Notes: generated by a model not told the origin, from the sequence alone. A stretch of 64,000 nucleotides of DNA from Robiginitalea sp. SC105 (GCF_014243345.1 NZ_JACLZF010000002.1:558001-622000); one strand, 5' to 3'; counted from the stretch's first letter, positions 17,175 through 26,042 are shown. Numbers and translations are program-made.

Positions 17175-19376
17175 ATGATTTTGAATGAGACTGATCTGAA
17201 GGCTTCCCTGAAGAAATATTTTGGATTCTCCCAGTTTAAGGGCTTGCAGGAGGACGTGATTGAAAATGTGGTCCAGGGCAATGACACGTTTGTAATCATG
17301 CCCACCGGCGGCGGCAAGTCACTCTGCTACCAGTTGCCGGCGCTTATCGGGGCAGGCACTGCCATTGTGGTTTCGCCCCTGATTGCGCTGATGAAAAACC
17401 AGGTGGATGCCATCCGCGGCGTCTCCGACAATGACGGGGTGGCACATGTACTGAATTCCTCCCTGACCAAGGGCGAGATCAAAACAGTGAAGGAGGACAT
17501 CACCTCCGGCGTCACCAAACTGCTTTACGTAGCCCCCGAATCCCTGACCAAGGAGGAATATGTGGATTTCCTGCAGGGGATAACCCTGTCCTTTGTCGCG
17601 ATCGACGAAGCCCACTGCATCTCCGAATGGGGCCACGACTTCCGGCCGGAATACCGTAACCTGCGCTCCATCATCGACCGGCTCGGAAAGGATATCCCGA
17701 TCATTGCGCTGACGGCAACGGCAACCCCGAAAGTACAGGAGGACATCCTTAAAAACCTTGGAATCCCCGAAGCCAGGGTGTTCAAGGCATCGTTCAACCG
17801 GCCGAACCTCTATTACGAGGTGCAGCCAAAAACCAAGAACGTGGATGCGGATATCATCCGTTTTGTCAAAAAAAACGCCGGGAAATCCGGTATCATTTAC
17901 TGCCTCAGCCGGAAACGGGTGGAGGAACTCGCACAGGTCCTGCAGGTCAACGGGGTCAGTGCCGTACCCTACCACGCCGGTTTTGATGCCAAAACCCGCT
18001 CCAGGTACCAGGACATGTTCCTGATGGAGGAGGTGGACGTGGTGGTGGCCACCATTGCCTTTGGCATGGGGATCGACAAACCCGACGTGCGCTATGTCAT
18101 CCACCACGACATCCCGAAAAGCATCGAGAGTTACTACCAGGAGACCGGCCGGGCAGGCCGGGACGGGGGCGAAGGCCATTGCCTGGCCTTCTACAGCTAC
18201 AAGGATGTGGAAAAGCTCGAGAAGTTCATGGCCGGCAAGCCGGTGGCCGAACAGGAGATCGGCAATGCCTTGTTGCAGGAGATCGTCGCCTATGCGGAGA
18301 CGTCTATCTCCCGCCGGAAATTCATCCTGCATTACTTCGGGGAGGAATTCGACGAAGTCAACGGGGAGGGAGCCGATATGGACGACAACGTGCGGAACCC
18401 CAAAGAGAAGACGGAAGCCCGGGACGATGTGGTCAAGGTCATCCGGGCCGTGAAGGAGACCAAGGAAAAGTTCAAATCCAAGGAGATCGTCAAAACGCTG
18501 ACGGGGTCATCCAATGCGCTGATCGCCTCCCACAAGACCCAGGGGAAAGATGTTTTTGGCTCCGGGGCAGACCGCGACAAGCACCACTGGATGGCCCTGA
18601 TCCGCCAGATGCTCGTGGCGGGCCTGCTCAGGAAGGAAATCGAACAGTACGGCATCCTGCACGTAACGAAGGAGGGGGAAAAATTCCTCCGGAACCCAAC
18701 TTCTTTTATGATGACCCGCGACCACCGCTACAGTGAGGCACCGGAAAGCCCTTCGGGGGGGACTGTACGCCCGCGCTCCGGGGCCGGGGACGATACGCTG
18801 CTGAAGCTGCTGCGGGACCTCAGGCGGAAGGAGGCCGCCAAACTCGGCGTGCCCCCGTTTGTGATCTTCCAGGACCCCTCCCTGGAGGACATGGCCCTCA
18901 AATATCCCGTTTCCCACGACGAACTGGTGAATGTGCACGGGGTGGGCGAAGGCAAGGCCAGGAAATACGGCAAACCCTTTATGAAGCTCATCTCCGACTA
19001 TGTCGAAGAGCACGATATCACCCGGCCGGAGGACCTGGTCGTAAAAAGCACAGGGGCCAACTCCGGCCTCAAGCTGTACATCATCCAGAATGTCGACCGG
19101 AAACTGCCCCTGGACGATATAGCGGCGGCCAAGGGCCTGGAACTGCCCGAACTCGTTCGGGAAATGGAGCAGATCGTCTTCAGCGGCACCCGCCTGGACC
19201 TGGGGTATTACATCGACGATATCCTGGATGAAGACCAGCAGGAGGAGATCCATGACTACTTCCTCGAGGCGGAATCGGATGATATCGAAGAAGCGCTGAA
19301 AGAGTTCGAGGGGGAATACGAAGACGAGGAACTCCGGCTTTACCGCCTCAAATTCATGAGCGAGGTAGCCAACTGA
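17175..19376 (+). CDS. recQ: ATP-dependent DNA helicase RecQ
   Basis: This is a 3'-5' DNA helicase of recombination and repair. The 733-residue protein shows the RecQ motif 0 region FGFSQFKGLQEDVI, Walker A MPTGGGKSLCYQLP, the DEAH box with the aromatic loop AIDEAHCISEWGHDFRPEY, motif III LTATATPKVQ, and motif VI QETGRAGRDG. A winged-helix region follows, then an HRDC domain at about residues 540-620 (KLGVPPFVIFQD). The four-cysteine zinc site of E. coli RecQ is not visible after RRKFILHYFGEE; flavobacterial RecQ proteins generally look like this. It is divergent from kdsD. Confidence 0.96.
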   Translation: MILNETDLKASLKKYFGFSQFKGLQEDVIENVVQGNDTFVIMPTGGGKSLCYQLPALIGAGTAIVVSPLIALMKNQVDAIRGVSDNDGVAHVLNSSLTKGEIKTVKEDITSGVTKLLYVAPESLTKEEYVDFLQGITLSFVAIDEAHCISEWGHDFRPEYRNLRSIIDRLGKDIPIIALTATATPKVQEDILKNLGIPEARVFKASFNRPNLYYEVQPKTKNVDADIIRFVKKNAGKSGIIYCLSRKRVEELAQVLQVNGVSAVPYHAGFDAKTRSRYQDMFLMEEVDVVVATIAFGMGIDKPDVRYVIHHDIPKSIESYYQETGRAGRDGGEGHCLAFYSYKDVEKLEKFMAGKPVAEQEIGNALLQEIVAYAETSISRRKFILHYFGEEFDEVNGEGADMDDNVRNPKEKTEARDDVVKVIRAVKETKEKFKSKEIVKTLTGSSNALIASHKTQGKDVFGSGADRDKHHWMALIRQMLVAGLLRKEIEQYGILHVTKEGEKFLRNPTSFMMTRDHRYSEAPESPSGGTVRPRSGAGDDTLLKLLRDLRRKEAAKLGVPPFVIFQDPSLEDMALKYPVSHDELVNVHGVGEGKARKYGKPFMKLISDYVEEHDITRPEDLVVKSTGANSGLKLYIIQNVDRKLPLDDIAAAKGLELPELVREMEQIVFSGTRLDLGYYIDDILDEDQQEEIHDYFLEAESDDIEEALKEFEGEYEDEELRLYRLKFMSEVAN

Positions 19377-19397
19377 TTGCCTTCACTTTTCTATTTA

Positions 19398-19808
19398 TCA
19401 GGGTGCCAGTAACCGGAAGGGTTCCCAGGGGAGGTTCCGGAGAAGGGTAAAAACGAGGACGATACCGAGTACCAGCAACGGAGCCCGGGAATAGTCCAGG
19501 GGGCTTTTCCAGGCCCGACGGCCCGACCGGGCTGCCATCCGGGATACCACATGCCAGGCCAGTAAAACCACTACGGGCGGGAATAGCAGGTTGTGGCCCA
19601 GGGCACCGGCCACATCCAGGTGCAACAGGTCGTGCAGGGCCCGCTGGCTTCCGCAACCCGTGCAGAAAAATCCGGTTAGTTCATGGAAGGGACAGGCCGG
19701 GAAGCCGCCGCGTTCCGGGTTAATCCCGTAATACAGCAATACCAGGACCAGCAGGCCGGCCATACCGGCATAGCCGTACCACGGTATTTTCAGATCAGTA
19801 GCGCGCAT
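19398..19808 (-). CDS. DUF2752 membrane protein (first copy)
   Basis: This 136-residue protein has about three transmembrane helices. CPFHELTGFFCTGCGSQRAL is the DUF2752 signature, a CxGCGxQRA motif at the membrane boundary. Function of the family is unknown; the cysteines suggest metal or thiol chemistry. The start MRATDLKIPWYG (19808) overlaps the CD225 gene by 14 bases; an in-frame GTG/ATG further upstream at 19850 is less likely. It is the last gene of a four-gene membrane cluster and converges on recQ. Confidence 0.8.
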   Translation of the reverse strand: MRATDLKIPWYGYAGMAGLLVLVLLYYGINPERGGFPACPFHELTGFFCTGCGSQRALHDLLHLDVAGALGHNLLFPPVVVLLAWHVVSRMAARSGRRAWKSPLDYSRAPLLVLGIVLVFTLLRNLPWEPFRLLAP

Positions 19809-20073
19809 TCTCCATGATTCCGGCAAAAATGCCAAAACCAAACAGGGCAAGGTAGATGATCACACCAATCCCGCCGATGACCAGACCGACAATTCCCCAG
19901 GTCCGTGCGCTGCTGGAATATTGCTCGGCAAGGGTGTATTCGCCCCGGGCATAGGTCTCGTTCACGCGGGCTGCATAGACAATACTGACGATGCCTGCCG
20001 GCAGGCAACAGCACACTGTGCAAATGATGGCCAGTACCAGGTAGTTGTTCGGTTTCGGAGGTTGATTTTCCAT
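19795..20073 (-). CDS. CD225/dispanin family membrane protein
   Basis: This 92-residue protein has a proline-rich cytoplasmic start (MENQPPKPNNY), one hydrophobic segment with the cluster CTVCCCLPAGIVSIVYAARV, a polar loop (YARGEYTLAEQYSSSARTW) and a second transmembrane helix. That arrangement is the CD225 domain of dispanins, the family that includes vertebrate interferon-induced transmembrane (IFITM) proteins. Bacterial members are common in Bacteroidota and have no assigned function. It lies between the CCC-motif gene and a DUF2752 gene on one strand. Confidence 0.85.
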   Translation of the reverse strand: MENQPPKPNNYLVLAIICTVCCCLPAGIVSIVYAARVNETYARGEYTLAEQYSSSARTWGIVGLVIGGIGVIIYLALFGFGIFAGIMENARY

Positions 20074-20136
20074 ATCGGTCTGTTAGGTCATTGGTTTAAT
20101 TGCAAAAATATCCGGAAGGCGGATGGCTCCCTCGGG

Positions 20137-20469
20137 TTATTCTTCGATACCCCATTGTTCCATCATTTCACGGGATTGTTCCATCATGGCATCCCAGCCA
20201 CCCATCTGTTGGACGCGGAACAGGATAAATCCGAAATACAGTACGCCCACCACAATGGCAATGATTGCCAGGATACGGGCAGTCTTCCACTGGTTGTAAT
20301 TGATGTAAACCTCGGGGTTTTCCTCGTACTTTTTATAATCGGACCGCAACAGCAGGTAGGCAATCACGCCAAAAATAACCGAGGGGAGCCCCCAGATACA
20401 GCAGCAGAGGTAGCCGAGAATCGAAAGGACAATGGCGAGGGTTACATTCGGCAATTTCTTTTGTTCCAT
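20137..20469 (-). CDS. CCC-motif membrane protein
   Basis: The 110 residues begin MEQKKLPNVTLAIVLSILGY followed by LCCCIWGLPSVIFGVIAYLL, a triple-cysteine transmembrane segment related to the CD225/DUF4190 type. A second hydrophobic helix lies at about residues 66-84, then a charged tail (MMEQSREMMEQWGIEE). Flavobacteria carry many such proteins with no known role. It lies 10 bases downstream of the second DUF2752 gene and 63 bases upstream of the CD225 gene, so cotranscription is likely. Confidence 0.8.
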   Translation of the reverse strand: MEQKKLPNVTLAIVLSILGYLCCCIWGLPSVIFGVIAYLLLRSDYKKYEENPEVYINYNQWKTARILAIIAIVVGVLYFGFILFRVQQMGGWDAMMEQSREMMEQWGIEE

Positions 20470-20479
20470 GGTTGGTGGT

Positions 20480-20776
20480 TTACAGGGTGAGTTTAACGAA
20501 AAAATTGATGAGAATGGCTGCAGCCGTCAGGCCTGCCAGGAGGCTGATGATCCGCGTACCGTTCGGGATCCGCATCCAGCGGTCTGCCAGGATAAAACCG
20601 AAAAGGGCCATCATGGGCAGCAGGGCGGGGTACATCATGAAAGAATTGACGAGTTCCCCCTTCAGCAGCAGGGCAACGGCCCGCTGCAACCCGCAGCCGG
20701 GACAGGAAATGCCCAGCAGTTGTTTGCTCATGCAGGGCAGCATATCGGCTTCCGAAAAAATAGCAGATGGTGTCAT
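20480..20776 (-). CDS. DUF2752 membrane protein (second copy)
   Basis: About 98 residues with SCPGCGLQRAVALLL, the DUF2752 CxGCGxQRA motif, and three hydrophobic segments. An ATG at 20776 (MTPSAIF) is taken as start. MLPCMSKQ at 20743 is an alternative, since relatives often begin near MLPC. The frame stays open upstream to 21337, but that extension is antisense to other genes and is not credible. It is the first gene of the four-gene membrane cluster, divergent from the small membrane protein at 20834. The two DUF2752 copies share the motif but little else. Confidence 0.78.
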   Translation of the reverse strand: MTPSAIFSEADMLPCMSKQLLGISCPGCGLQRAVALLLKGELVNSFMMYPALLPMMALFGFILADRWMRIPNGTRIISLLAGLTAAAILINFFVKLTL

Positions 20777-20799
20777 ATGGAAAAAGGCCATTCCCGGGA

Positions 20800-20829
20800 T
20801 TCCCGATCGGTAAATTACTATTATTTTTG
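20800..20829 (+). promoter_or_regulatory. Promoter abutting the 20834 start codon
   Basis: TATTTTTG at 20822-20829 is an exact TAnnTTTG -7 element. Nineteen bases upstream is TTC (20800-20802), one base from the TTG -33 consensus. The ATG at 20834 is only four bases past the -7 element, so transcription would begin at or next to the start codon and give a leaderless mRNA. Confidence 0.5.
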
Positions 20830-20833
20830 GGCA

Positions 20834-21034
20834 ATGAAAATAAAAGCCCCCATTTATTTGGCAGCGGCTGCTGCCGGTGCCATCTGCCTGTTTGCAGGCC
20901 CTTACTGGTTGGGACAGGAGGTGGGTCTGGCCATCGGATTTGCCTTTTTGCTCTTTGGGCTTTACGGCCTCAGCCGGGGCGTTCCCGACGAAAAAGACCC
21001 CCGAAATACCAAGGACCATGGAGGGGGATCTTAA
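20834..21034 (+). CDS. Small two-helix membrane protein, 66 residues
   Basis: The ATG at 20834 opens a 66-residue frame. It has two hydrophobic helices (about residues 7-22 and 28-46, AAAAAGAICLFAG and VGLAIGFAFLLFGLYGL) joined by a short loop, then a polar tail DEKDPRNTKDHGGGS. A start within the upstream in-frame opening is rejected because the -7 element sits four bases ahead of this ATG. The stop overlaps the Smr-domain gene by 17 bases, so the two are probably coupled. No known family is recognised. Confidence 0.7.
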   Translation: MKIKAPIYLAAAAAGAICLFAGPYWLGQEVGLAIGFAFLLFGLYGLSRGVPDEKDPRNTKDHGGGS

Positions 21035-21569
21035 ACCGGGGGACCGGGTGCAATGGGTGGATGAAGACCTGGAAGGCGTGGTCCAGGCCGTGATCGGGGG
21101 CAGAATCCGTGTCCGCACCACCGACGGGTTTGAGATGGACGCCTCCCCTGGATCCCTGGTCCGCATCCCGGGGGGAACCGTTTTCCCGGTACCCCCTGAG
21201 GCTTCCCGGTCTTCCGGGGAATCCGACCCGAAGCCCGGCCCGACCCGCCGCAAGGGCAAGAAAGCGCGGTTCGGGCCTGCCCTGGAGGTAGACCTGCATA
21301 TCGAAAAACTGCATCCCGCCCCGAAACAACTGGACACTTACGAAATCCTCGACCTGCAGTTGGAAACGGCCAGGCGCCAGCTGGAATTTGCTCTCCGCAA
21401 GCGCATCCAGAAAATCGTCTTTATCCACGGGGTGGGGGAAGGGGTGCTCAAGGCCGAACTGCATACCCTGTTCCGCCGTTACGACCACCTGAAGATACGG
21501 GAAGCCGATTACCGGACCTACGGGTTGGGCGCAACCGAGGTTTACATCCCCCAGGAGGCCTTTTTATAG
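21018..21569 (+). CDS. Smr-domain protein
   Basis: The 183 residues comprise an N-terminal SH3/KOW-like beta region (LKPGDRVQWVDEDLEGVVQA and a following RVRTTDGFEMD), a proline-rich linker, and a C-terminal Smr domain with EVDLHIEKL (DLH motif) and IVFIHGVGEGVLKAEL (HGxGxG motif). Smr domains nick nucleic acids. Stand-alone versions differ from MutS2, and recent work links some to ribosome rescue or mRNA cleavage. Start at 21018 (MEGDLKPGD) fits the family pattern; a longer in-frame opening is in another gene. It follows the 66-residue membrane protein with overlap. Confidence 0.88.
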   Translation: MEGDLKPGDRVQWVDEDLEGVVQAVIGGRIRVRTTDGFEMDASPGSLVRIPGGTVFPVPPEASRSSGESDPKPGPTRRKGKKARFGPALEVDLHIEKLHPAPKQLDTYEILDLQLETARRQLEFALRKRIQKIVFIHGVGEGVLKAELHTLFRRYDHLKIREADYRTYGLGATEVYIPQEAFL

Positions 21570-21591
21570 TATCGTTTGGAATGGGTTCGTT

Positions 21592-22098
21592 TTAATTGGA
21601 CGTGGTGGTAAGTGTACCGAAATCGTCCACGCTGAGGTTGGTCAGGCGTTCGCCCCTGGAATTCACGAAGCTGATGCCCGCCAGCCGGATTTCGTGTTCG
21701 TATCGGGTGGTGTCCGAAGCATCCCGGAGGGTGGTGATCAGGACGCTGCCCGCCTCTGCCTCGATTTCATCGATGACGATCGGGGTCGCCGGGGGGATTT
21801 CCCCGCAAAAATAGGAGCTGCTGACATCCCCGTCGAAAACGCGGTAGGTCAGCTGGGAGTCACCGGGGATCAGGGACTCAATCTCCCCCCCGGAATCGGT
21901 ATTTGCCAGCAGGCCGGATTCGAGTTGCAGGATGAGTGCCTCGGAATCGTTCAGCTTGAAAAACAGCTCTGTTTCTGTGGTCAGGGTACCGCAGAACTGC
22001 ACATTCGCCTCATCGAAATCGATCGTCTCAATTTCCAAATCCCCGGTGGAACAACCCAATATCCCGGCGGCAATAAGTATGGACAGTGTCTTTTTCAC
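21592..22098 (-). CDS. Putative lipoprotein
   Basis: This 168-residue protein starts with a GTG codon (22098). It has a lipoprotein signal, MKKTLSILIAAGILGCSTGD, with the lipobox Cys at residue 16. The mature part is acidic, rich in Thr/Glu/Asp and predicted mainly beta-strand, with two cysteines (FCGTL, YFCGEI) that might pair. No known domain. TATCTTTG (22111-22104), a good -7 element, ends five bases before the GTG, favouring this start and a leaderless message. It converges on the Smr-domain gene. Confidence 0.7.
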   Translation of the reverse strand: MKKTLSILIAAGILGCSTGDLEIETIDFDEANVQFCGTLTTETELFFKLNDSEALILQLESGLLANTDSGGEIESLIPGDSQLTYRVFDGDVSSSYFCGEIPPATPIVIDEIEAEAGSVLITTLRDASDTTRYEHEIRLAGISFVNSRGERLTNLSVDDFGTLTTTSN

Positions 22099-22103
22099 AA
22101 AGC

Positions 22104-22111
22104 CAAAGATA
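22104..22111 (-). promoter_or_regulatory. Candidate -7 element for the lipoprotein at 21592-22098
   Basis: Minus-strand TATCTTTG matches TAnnTTTG exactly. A TTG lies 22 bases upstream (22136-22134), longer than the usual 19-21. The element ends five bases from the GTG start, so a leaderless or nearly leaderless transcript is predicted. Confidence 0.4.
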
Positions 22112-22211
22112 CCGGAAATGCCCCTGATTATCCCAAGCGGCAGGCGGTAATTTTAGGAGGATTTAACTTAATTGGGTACTTTTGACCCGTTAAAAATCAG
22201 CAGTGGGCAAC

Positions 22212-23363
22212 ATGGAAAAAGTGTATCTGGACAACGCCGCAACAACCTGTATCCGTCAAGAGGTCATTACCTGTATGCAGGAAGCCCTGGCAGGGTGCTA
22301 CGGAAACCCTTCCTCGACGCATTCCTTCGGGCGGACCGCTAAAACGGGCATCGAAAAGGCACGGAAAACGATCGCAGCGGGTCTGGGCGCCAGGCCGGGT
22401 GAAATCATCTTTACCTCCGGGGGGACAGAGGCGGATAATATGATCCTCCGATGTGCAGTCCGCGATCTGGGCGTCCGTACGCTGATCACCACACGGATTG
22501 AGCACCATGCCGTCCTGCACACGGCCGAAGCCCTGGCGGCCGAGACCGGGATCCGCCTGGAATTCGTCCCCCTGGACCCACTTGGAAACCCGGAACTGGA
22601 CGCCCTGGAACAACTGCTTCAGGCAGACGATTCACGCAAACTGGTTTCCCTGATGCACGTCAACAACGAAATCGGCAACCTGATCGACCTGCAGGCCGTT
22701 TCAGGCCTTTGCATCCGGTACGGGGCCCTTTTCCATTCGGATACCGTACAATCCATCGGGCATTTCCCCTGGGACATGCAGTCGGTACATGTGGATTTTG
22801 CCACGGCTGCGGCCCATAAATTCCACGGACCAAAAGGGGTCGGCTTTGCCTATATCCGCAAGGAGACCGGCCTGGGGCCGCTGATCGTGGGCGGCTCGCA
22901 GGAACGCGGATACCGGGCTGGCACCGAAGCCTACCACAATATCCTGGGGCTGGAGGCGGCTTTCGAGGCGGCCTACGCCAACCTGGATGCCGAACAGGAA
23001 TACGTCCGGGGGCTCAAACAGTATTTTATTGAAAAGCTTCGGGAATCCATACCGGGGGTGGCTTTCAACGGCCTGTCTGCCGACCCCGAAAAGAGTACCT
23101 ATACCCTGGTGAACGTACGCCTGCCCCTCAGCGAAGAACAGGGGCAACTGCTGCTCTTTCACCTGGACCTCAAGGGAATTGCCTGTTCCCGGGGCAGTGC
23201 CTGCCAGTCCGGCAGCTCAGGCGTTTCCCATGTGCTGGCCGAGATCCTGGGCCCCGAAGAAATGGCCAGGCCTTCCCTTCGCTTCTCTTTTTCCCATTTC
23301 ACCACGAGGGAGGAATTGGATTATACCGTTAAAGTACTCAGGGAATTTGCGCAGTCCCGTTAG
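22212..23363 (+). CDS. Cysteine desulfurase, NifS/IscS class
   Basis: This 383-residue PLP enzyme releases sulfur from cysteine for Fe-S clusters or other thio-cofactors. It begins MEKVYLDNAATTCIRQEV; the PLP lysine is in AAAHKFHGPKG, and the catalytic Cys lies in SRGSACQSGSSG, the long loop type of class I (IscS/NifS). Upstream at 22177-22184 is TACTTTTG, a good -7 element about 27 bases before the ATG. A GTG three codons upstream (22203) is possible but weaker. No isc or suf scaffold genes are nearby, so its acceptor is unknown. Confidence 0.92.
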   Translation: MEKVYLDNAATTCIRQEVITCMQEALAGCYGNPSSTHSFGRTAKTGIEKARKTIAAGLGARPGEIIFTSGGTEADNMILRCAVRDLGVRTLITTRIEHHAVLHTAEALAAETGIRLEFVPLDPLGNPELDALEQLLQADDSRKLVSLMHVNNEIGNLIDLQAVSGLCIRYGALFHSDTVQSIGHFPWDMQSVHVDFATAAAHKFHGPKGVGFAYIRKETGLGPLIVGGSQERGYRAGTEAYHNILGLEAAFEAAYANLDAEQEYVRGLKQYFIEKLRESIPGVAFNGLSADPEKSTYTLVNVRLPLSEEQGQLLLFHLDLKGIACSRGSACQSGSSGVSHVLAEILGPEEMARPSLRFSFSHFTTREELDYTVKVLREFAQSR

Positions 23364-23396
23364 GAGGGATACCCGGCAACCACTAAATCGGGTACC

Positions 23397-24035
23397 TTAC
23401 CTGCCTTCCTTGTCATAGGGGAATTTGCGAGCGGCCTTCTTCATCATCTTGTCGATCAGGTCGTCGGTGTCCTTGCCGGACTTCCGGCTGATTTCCTGTT
23501 CGTACTTCCAGAGCAGCTTGCCAGTATCCCCATCGCTGATCTTGATGCCGATGCGGCCGTAATCCGCGTCCCCCAGGATGTAGTCCAGGAAGCTGAAATC
23601 GGAGGGCACGCCATCCGAGAGCAGTACATTGACATCCAGGTTCCCGCTGATTATCCCGTCGACCCCGAGGATTTGGGCGAGTTCCCGGATCGTATACCGG
23701 TCGATGTTGTCGTAGGATATATTATTCTGGGCCAACAGGGCGTTTGTATCCTTGCTGTTCTGGAAATCCACACTGAATTTTTTCCGCTTTTTCCCCCTGC
23801 CAAAGTAGGTTTCCAGGGCATCCTGAACGGCATACCCCTCTTTTTGTTCCAGTCGCTGCTGTTCACCCCGGCTGAGTTCCTGGTCCAGGTCCAGGTGGGT
23901 GAAAAACGGGATGATGGCCAGCACCCGGTGGTCGCTGCTCAATTGGTCAAACCGGTTGCTCTGAAAGATATTTTTTTGGGCAGTCACCCCCGTGACGCAC
24001 AGGGCAAGTGTCAGCAGGGCCAGGATCTCTTTCAT
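23397..24035 (-). CDS. Secreted protein of unknown function
   Basis: This 212-residue protein has a signal peptide (MKEILALLTLALCVTGVTAQ). The mature part has HRVLAIIPFFTHLDLDQELS, AQILGVDGIISGNLDVNVLL and DTGKLLWKYEQEIS, a pattern similar to periplasmic CsgG/DUF799-like lipoprotein-associated folds that begin by combining a sub-domain and end with a KLLWKY strand. That resemblance is weak, so no function is assigned. An in-frame GTG two codons upstream (24041) is possible. It converges with the cysteine desulfurase. Confidence 0.65.
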   Translation of the reverse strand: MKEILALLTLALCVTGVTAQKNIFQSNRFDQLSSDHRVLAIIPFFTHLDLDQELSRGEQQRLEQKEGYAVQDALETYFGRGKKRKKFSVDFQNSKDTNALLAQNNISYDNIDRYTIRELAQILGVDGIISGNLDVNVLLSDGVPSDFSFLDYILGDADYGRIGIKISDGDTGKLLWKYEQEISRKSGKDTDDLIDKMMKKAARKFPYDKEGR

Positions 24036-24162
24036 AATCACAATGCTAGGGTATGGGTAGTTTCACAATCGAATACCGATTCCGCCTGGGCGGAATCACA
24101 GTGCAAAAATACGGAAAAATCCACTGTATTTCCCAAAAGCTAAGCGGGTTGGCACGGGAGGG

Positions 24163-25851
24163 TCAGCGCCGGAAAAAGGTGGCGGAATACCGGCTGGTGT
24201 TACCTGCGTTGTCGGTGACTTCCACCTCCAGTTCGCACTCCCGCGCATCGCCTATCCGGTCGTCGAAATTATAGGTGATCGTCTGGTTTTTGGGTTCGTA
24301 TTCCATCAGGATCCACTGGCCGTTGAGGGTGGCGCTGTAGGAGGCTATGCCGCTCAGGTCGTCGGCAATGGTCAGGCTCAGGTACCTGTAGTTTGTGAGC
24401 CATTGCCGGTGCTTGAAATTCCGGGGCCGGATGGTGGGTGCGATGCTGTCCGATGCCAGGGTAAACCTGCCGAGTTCCCGGCTTCGCATGCTGAAGGTGT
24501 TGCCCCGTTTGTATGTTTGGCAGAACTGCGGGTTGTCCCGGGCGTCCAGGCGGGCGATAAACATGCGCCTCCGTTGCATTTCCGGTATACCCGAAACATC
24601 AAAGCTAAGCGTAAAGTTCCGGTGCATGGGAACGGTAGGGTCGTGGAGCTTTACCGTATCGCCCACCCGTTCCAATTCCAGGAACATATTGTCGTAGAAG
24701 CTGCCCGCGGGGAAAAAAACCTGTGCCCCCTCCAGGTCAAAGCTTGCCGGTTTCTCTGCCCGGATGTAATAGGGGGTACGGGGCATATCCGGGGCCTGCA
24801 TATCGGCAGACATGCCCTTTAGCGGGATCAGAAGCACGGTTTCATTGCCCGCCACGTCCAGGATTTCAATGCGGACCTCGTGCCGGCTTCCCGGGGCCAC
24901 CGAGATTTTCCCATCCTTGTTGAGGGTGTTGTACAGGCTCAGTTTGTTTCCGGCGTCCCGGAAGCATTTCTGGATGCGGCGGTTGGATTTCGCGTAGTAG
25001 GGATAGTCGATCAGTGTATTGATATAGCGCGTTTCCCCGAAGGAGAACCTTTCGAAATCCAGGTCGGTGTAGGGTTCTCCGTCCACGAGTTGGCGGATGC
25101 GGAAAACCCCGTTGTGGTTGGCCGCCATATCCTGCCGGTCAAAGGTCTGAACCCCCAGGCCAATGGTGCCGGAGGCAACCAGGGTGTCTGCCAGGAAGGT
25201 ACCGTCTGCCTGCCGCCGGAACGACAATTCCACCCGTTGCGCGCTTCGGTTTACATGGGCCTCCGGGGACAGGGGGTAGGCAAATGCGGCCTCCAGTGTG
25301 GGGTTGGTGGCATCCCGGACCTCGATCCCGTAAAGGAGGGGATTTGCCGGTTTTTCATCCACACTGCTCCGGATCTCAAAATGCAGGTGCGGGCCGGATG
25401 ACCCGCCGGTATTCCCCGTATAGGCGATTATGTCCCCTTTTTTGACGGTCAGTTCCCCGTAGTCGGGGAAGGTTTCCACCTCATAGTCCCTGCGTTTGTA
25501 TTGCAGCCCCTTAACGTACTCTTCAATTCCCGGGCCGAATTTCTGGAGGTGGGCATACACCGAGGTATACCCGTTGGGATGGGCCAGGTAAAGCGCCTTC
25601 CCGTAACCCCAGTGCCCTACCTTGATCCGGCTCACCGTCCCATCGGCAATCGCATACACCGGAAGGCCTTCGCGCTGCTGGGTCTTGATATCGATACCGG
25701 AATGGAAATGGTTGGACCGGAGTTCCCCGAAGGTCCCCGCCAGGATGATTGGGATATCCAGGGGCGGATCAAACTGGGATTCTGCCGGCGCATACTGCGC
25801 CTGGGAAACCAATTGCGACAACAACAGGAAGGTCAGGAAGTAACGATTCAT
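24163..25851 (-). CDS. M23 family peptidase (LytM domain)
   Basis: This 562-residue exported protein has a signal peptide, then a LytM zinc-peptidase domain at about residues 35-190: SNHFHSGIDIKT gives the first His and Asp ligands, and SGPHLHFEIRS the HxH. The long C-terminal part is beta-rich and repeats an Ig-like or Gram-negative sandwich arrangement, as in other flavobacterial M23 proteins. Such enzymes cut peptidoglycan cross-links and often help remodelling or division; it lies just upstream of zapB/zapA, divergently. No transmembrane helix apart from the signal. Catalytic motifs are all present. Confidence 0.9.
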   Translation of the reverse strand: MNRYFLTFLLLSQLVSQAQYAPAESQFDPPLDIPIILAGTFGELRSNHFHSGIDIKTQQREGLPVYAIADGTVSRIKVGHWGYGKALYLAHPNGYTSVYAHLQKFGPGIEEYVKGLQYKRRDYEVETFPDYGELTVKKGDIIAYTGNTGGSSGPHLHFEIRSSVDEKPANPLLYGIEVRDATNPTLEAAFAYPLSPEAHVNRSAQRVELSFRRQADGTFLADTLVASGTIGLGVQTFDRQDMAANHNGVFRIRQLVDGEPYTDLDFERFSFGETRYINTLIDYPYYAKSNRRIQKCFRDAGNKLSLYNTLNKDGKISVAPGSRHEVRIEILDVAGNETVLLIPLKGMSADMQAPDMPRTPYYIRAEKPASFDLEGAQVFFPAGSFYDNMFLELERVGDTVKLHDPTVPMHRNFTLSFDVSGIPEMQRRRMFIARLDARDNPQFCQTYKRGNTFSMRSRELGRFTLASDSIAPTIRPRNFKHRQWLTNYRYLSLTIADDLSGIASYSATLNGQWILMEYEPKNQTITYNFDDRIGDARECELEVEVTDNAGNTSRYSATFFRR

Positions 25852-25987
25852 AGCAAAGGAATTCCCTGCGAAATTACGGATTCGAGCCGCAATATTGCAA
25901 CAGCCTCCCCGATTCGTGTAAAAATCGGGTCAACCCCCACCACCAGTGGCCCGGCCCGGGGTCTACCCGGAATAGTTGCGAAAACTA

Positions 25988-26018
25988 TTGCGAAGTCGCC
26001 CCCGGAGTGTTAACTTTG
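25988..26018 (+). promoter_or_regulatory. Promoter of the zapB-like/zapA genes
   Basis: TTG at 25988-25990, 20 bases, then TAACTTTG at 26011-26018: a full match to the Bacteroidota promoter. Transcription would begin near 26024, which excludes an in-frame GTG at 26007 and supports the GTG at 26043 as the start of the coiled-coil gene. Confidence 0.6.
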
Positions 26019-26042
26019 TGTAAATGCATTGAAATCTGCCAG

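Noticed and set aside
20777-21337. Upstream extension of the second DUF2752 frame
   Set aside because: Runs antisense through the small membrane protein and the Smr gene, and the DUF2752 family starts near the chosen ATG.
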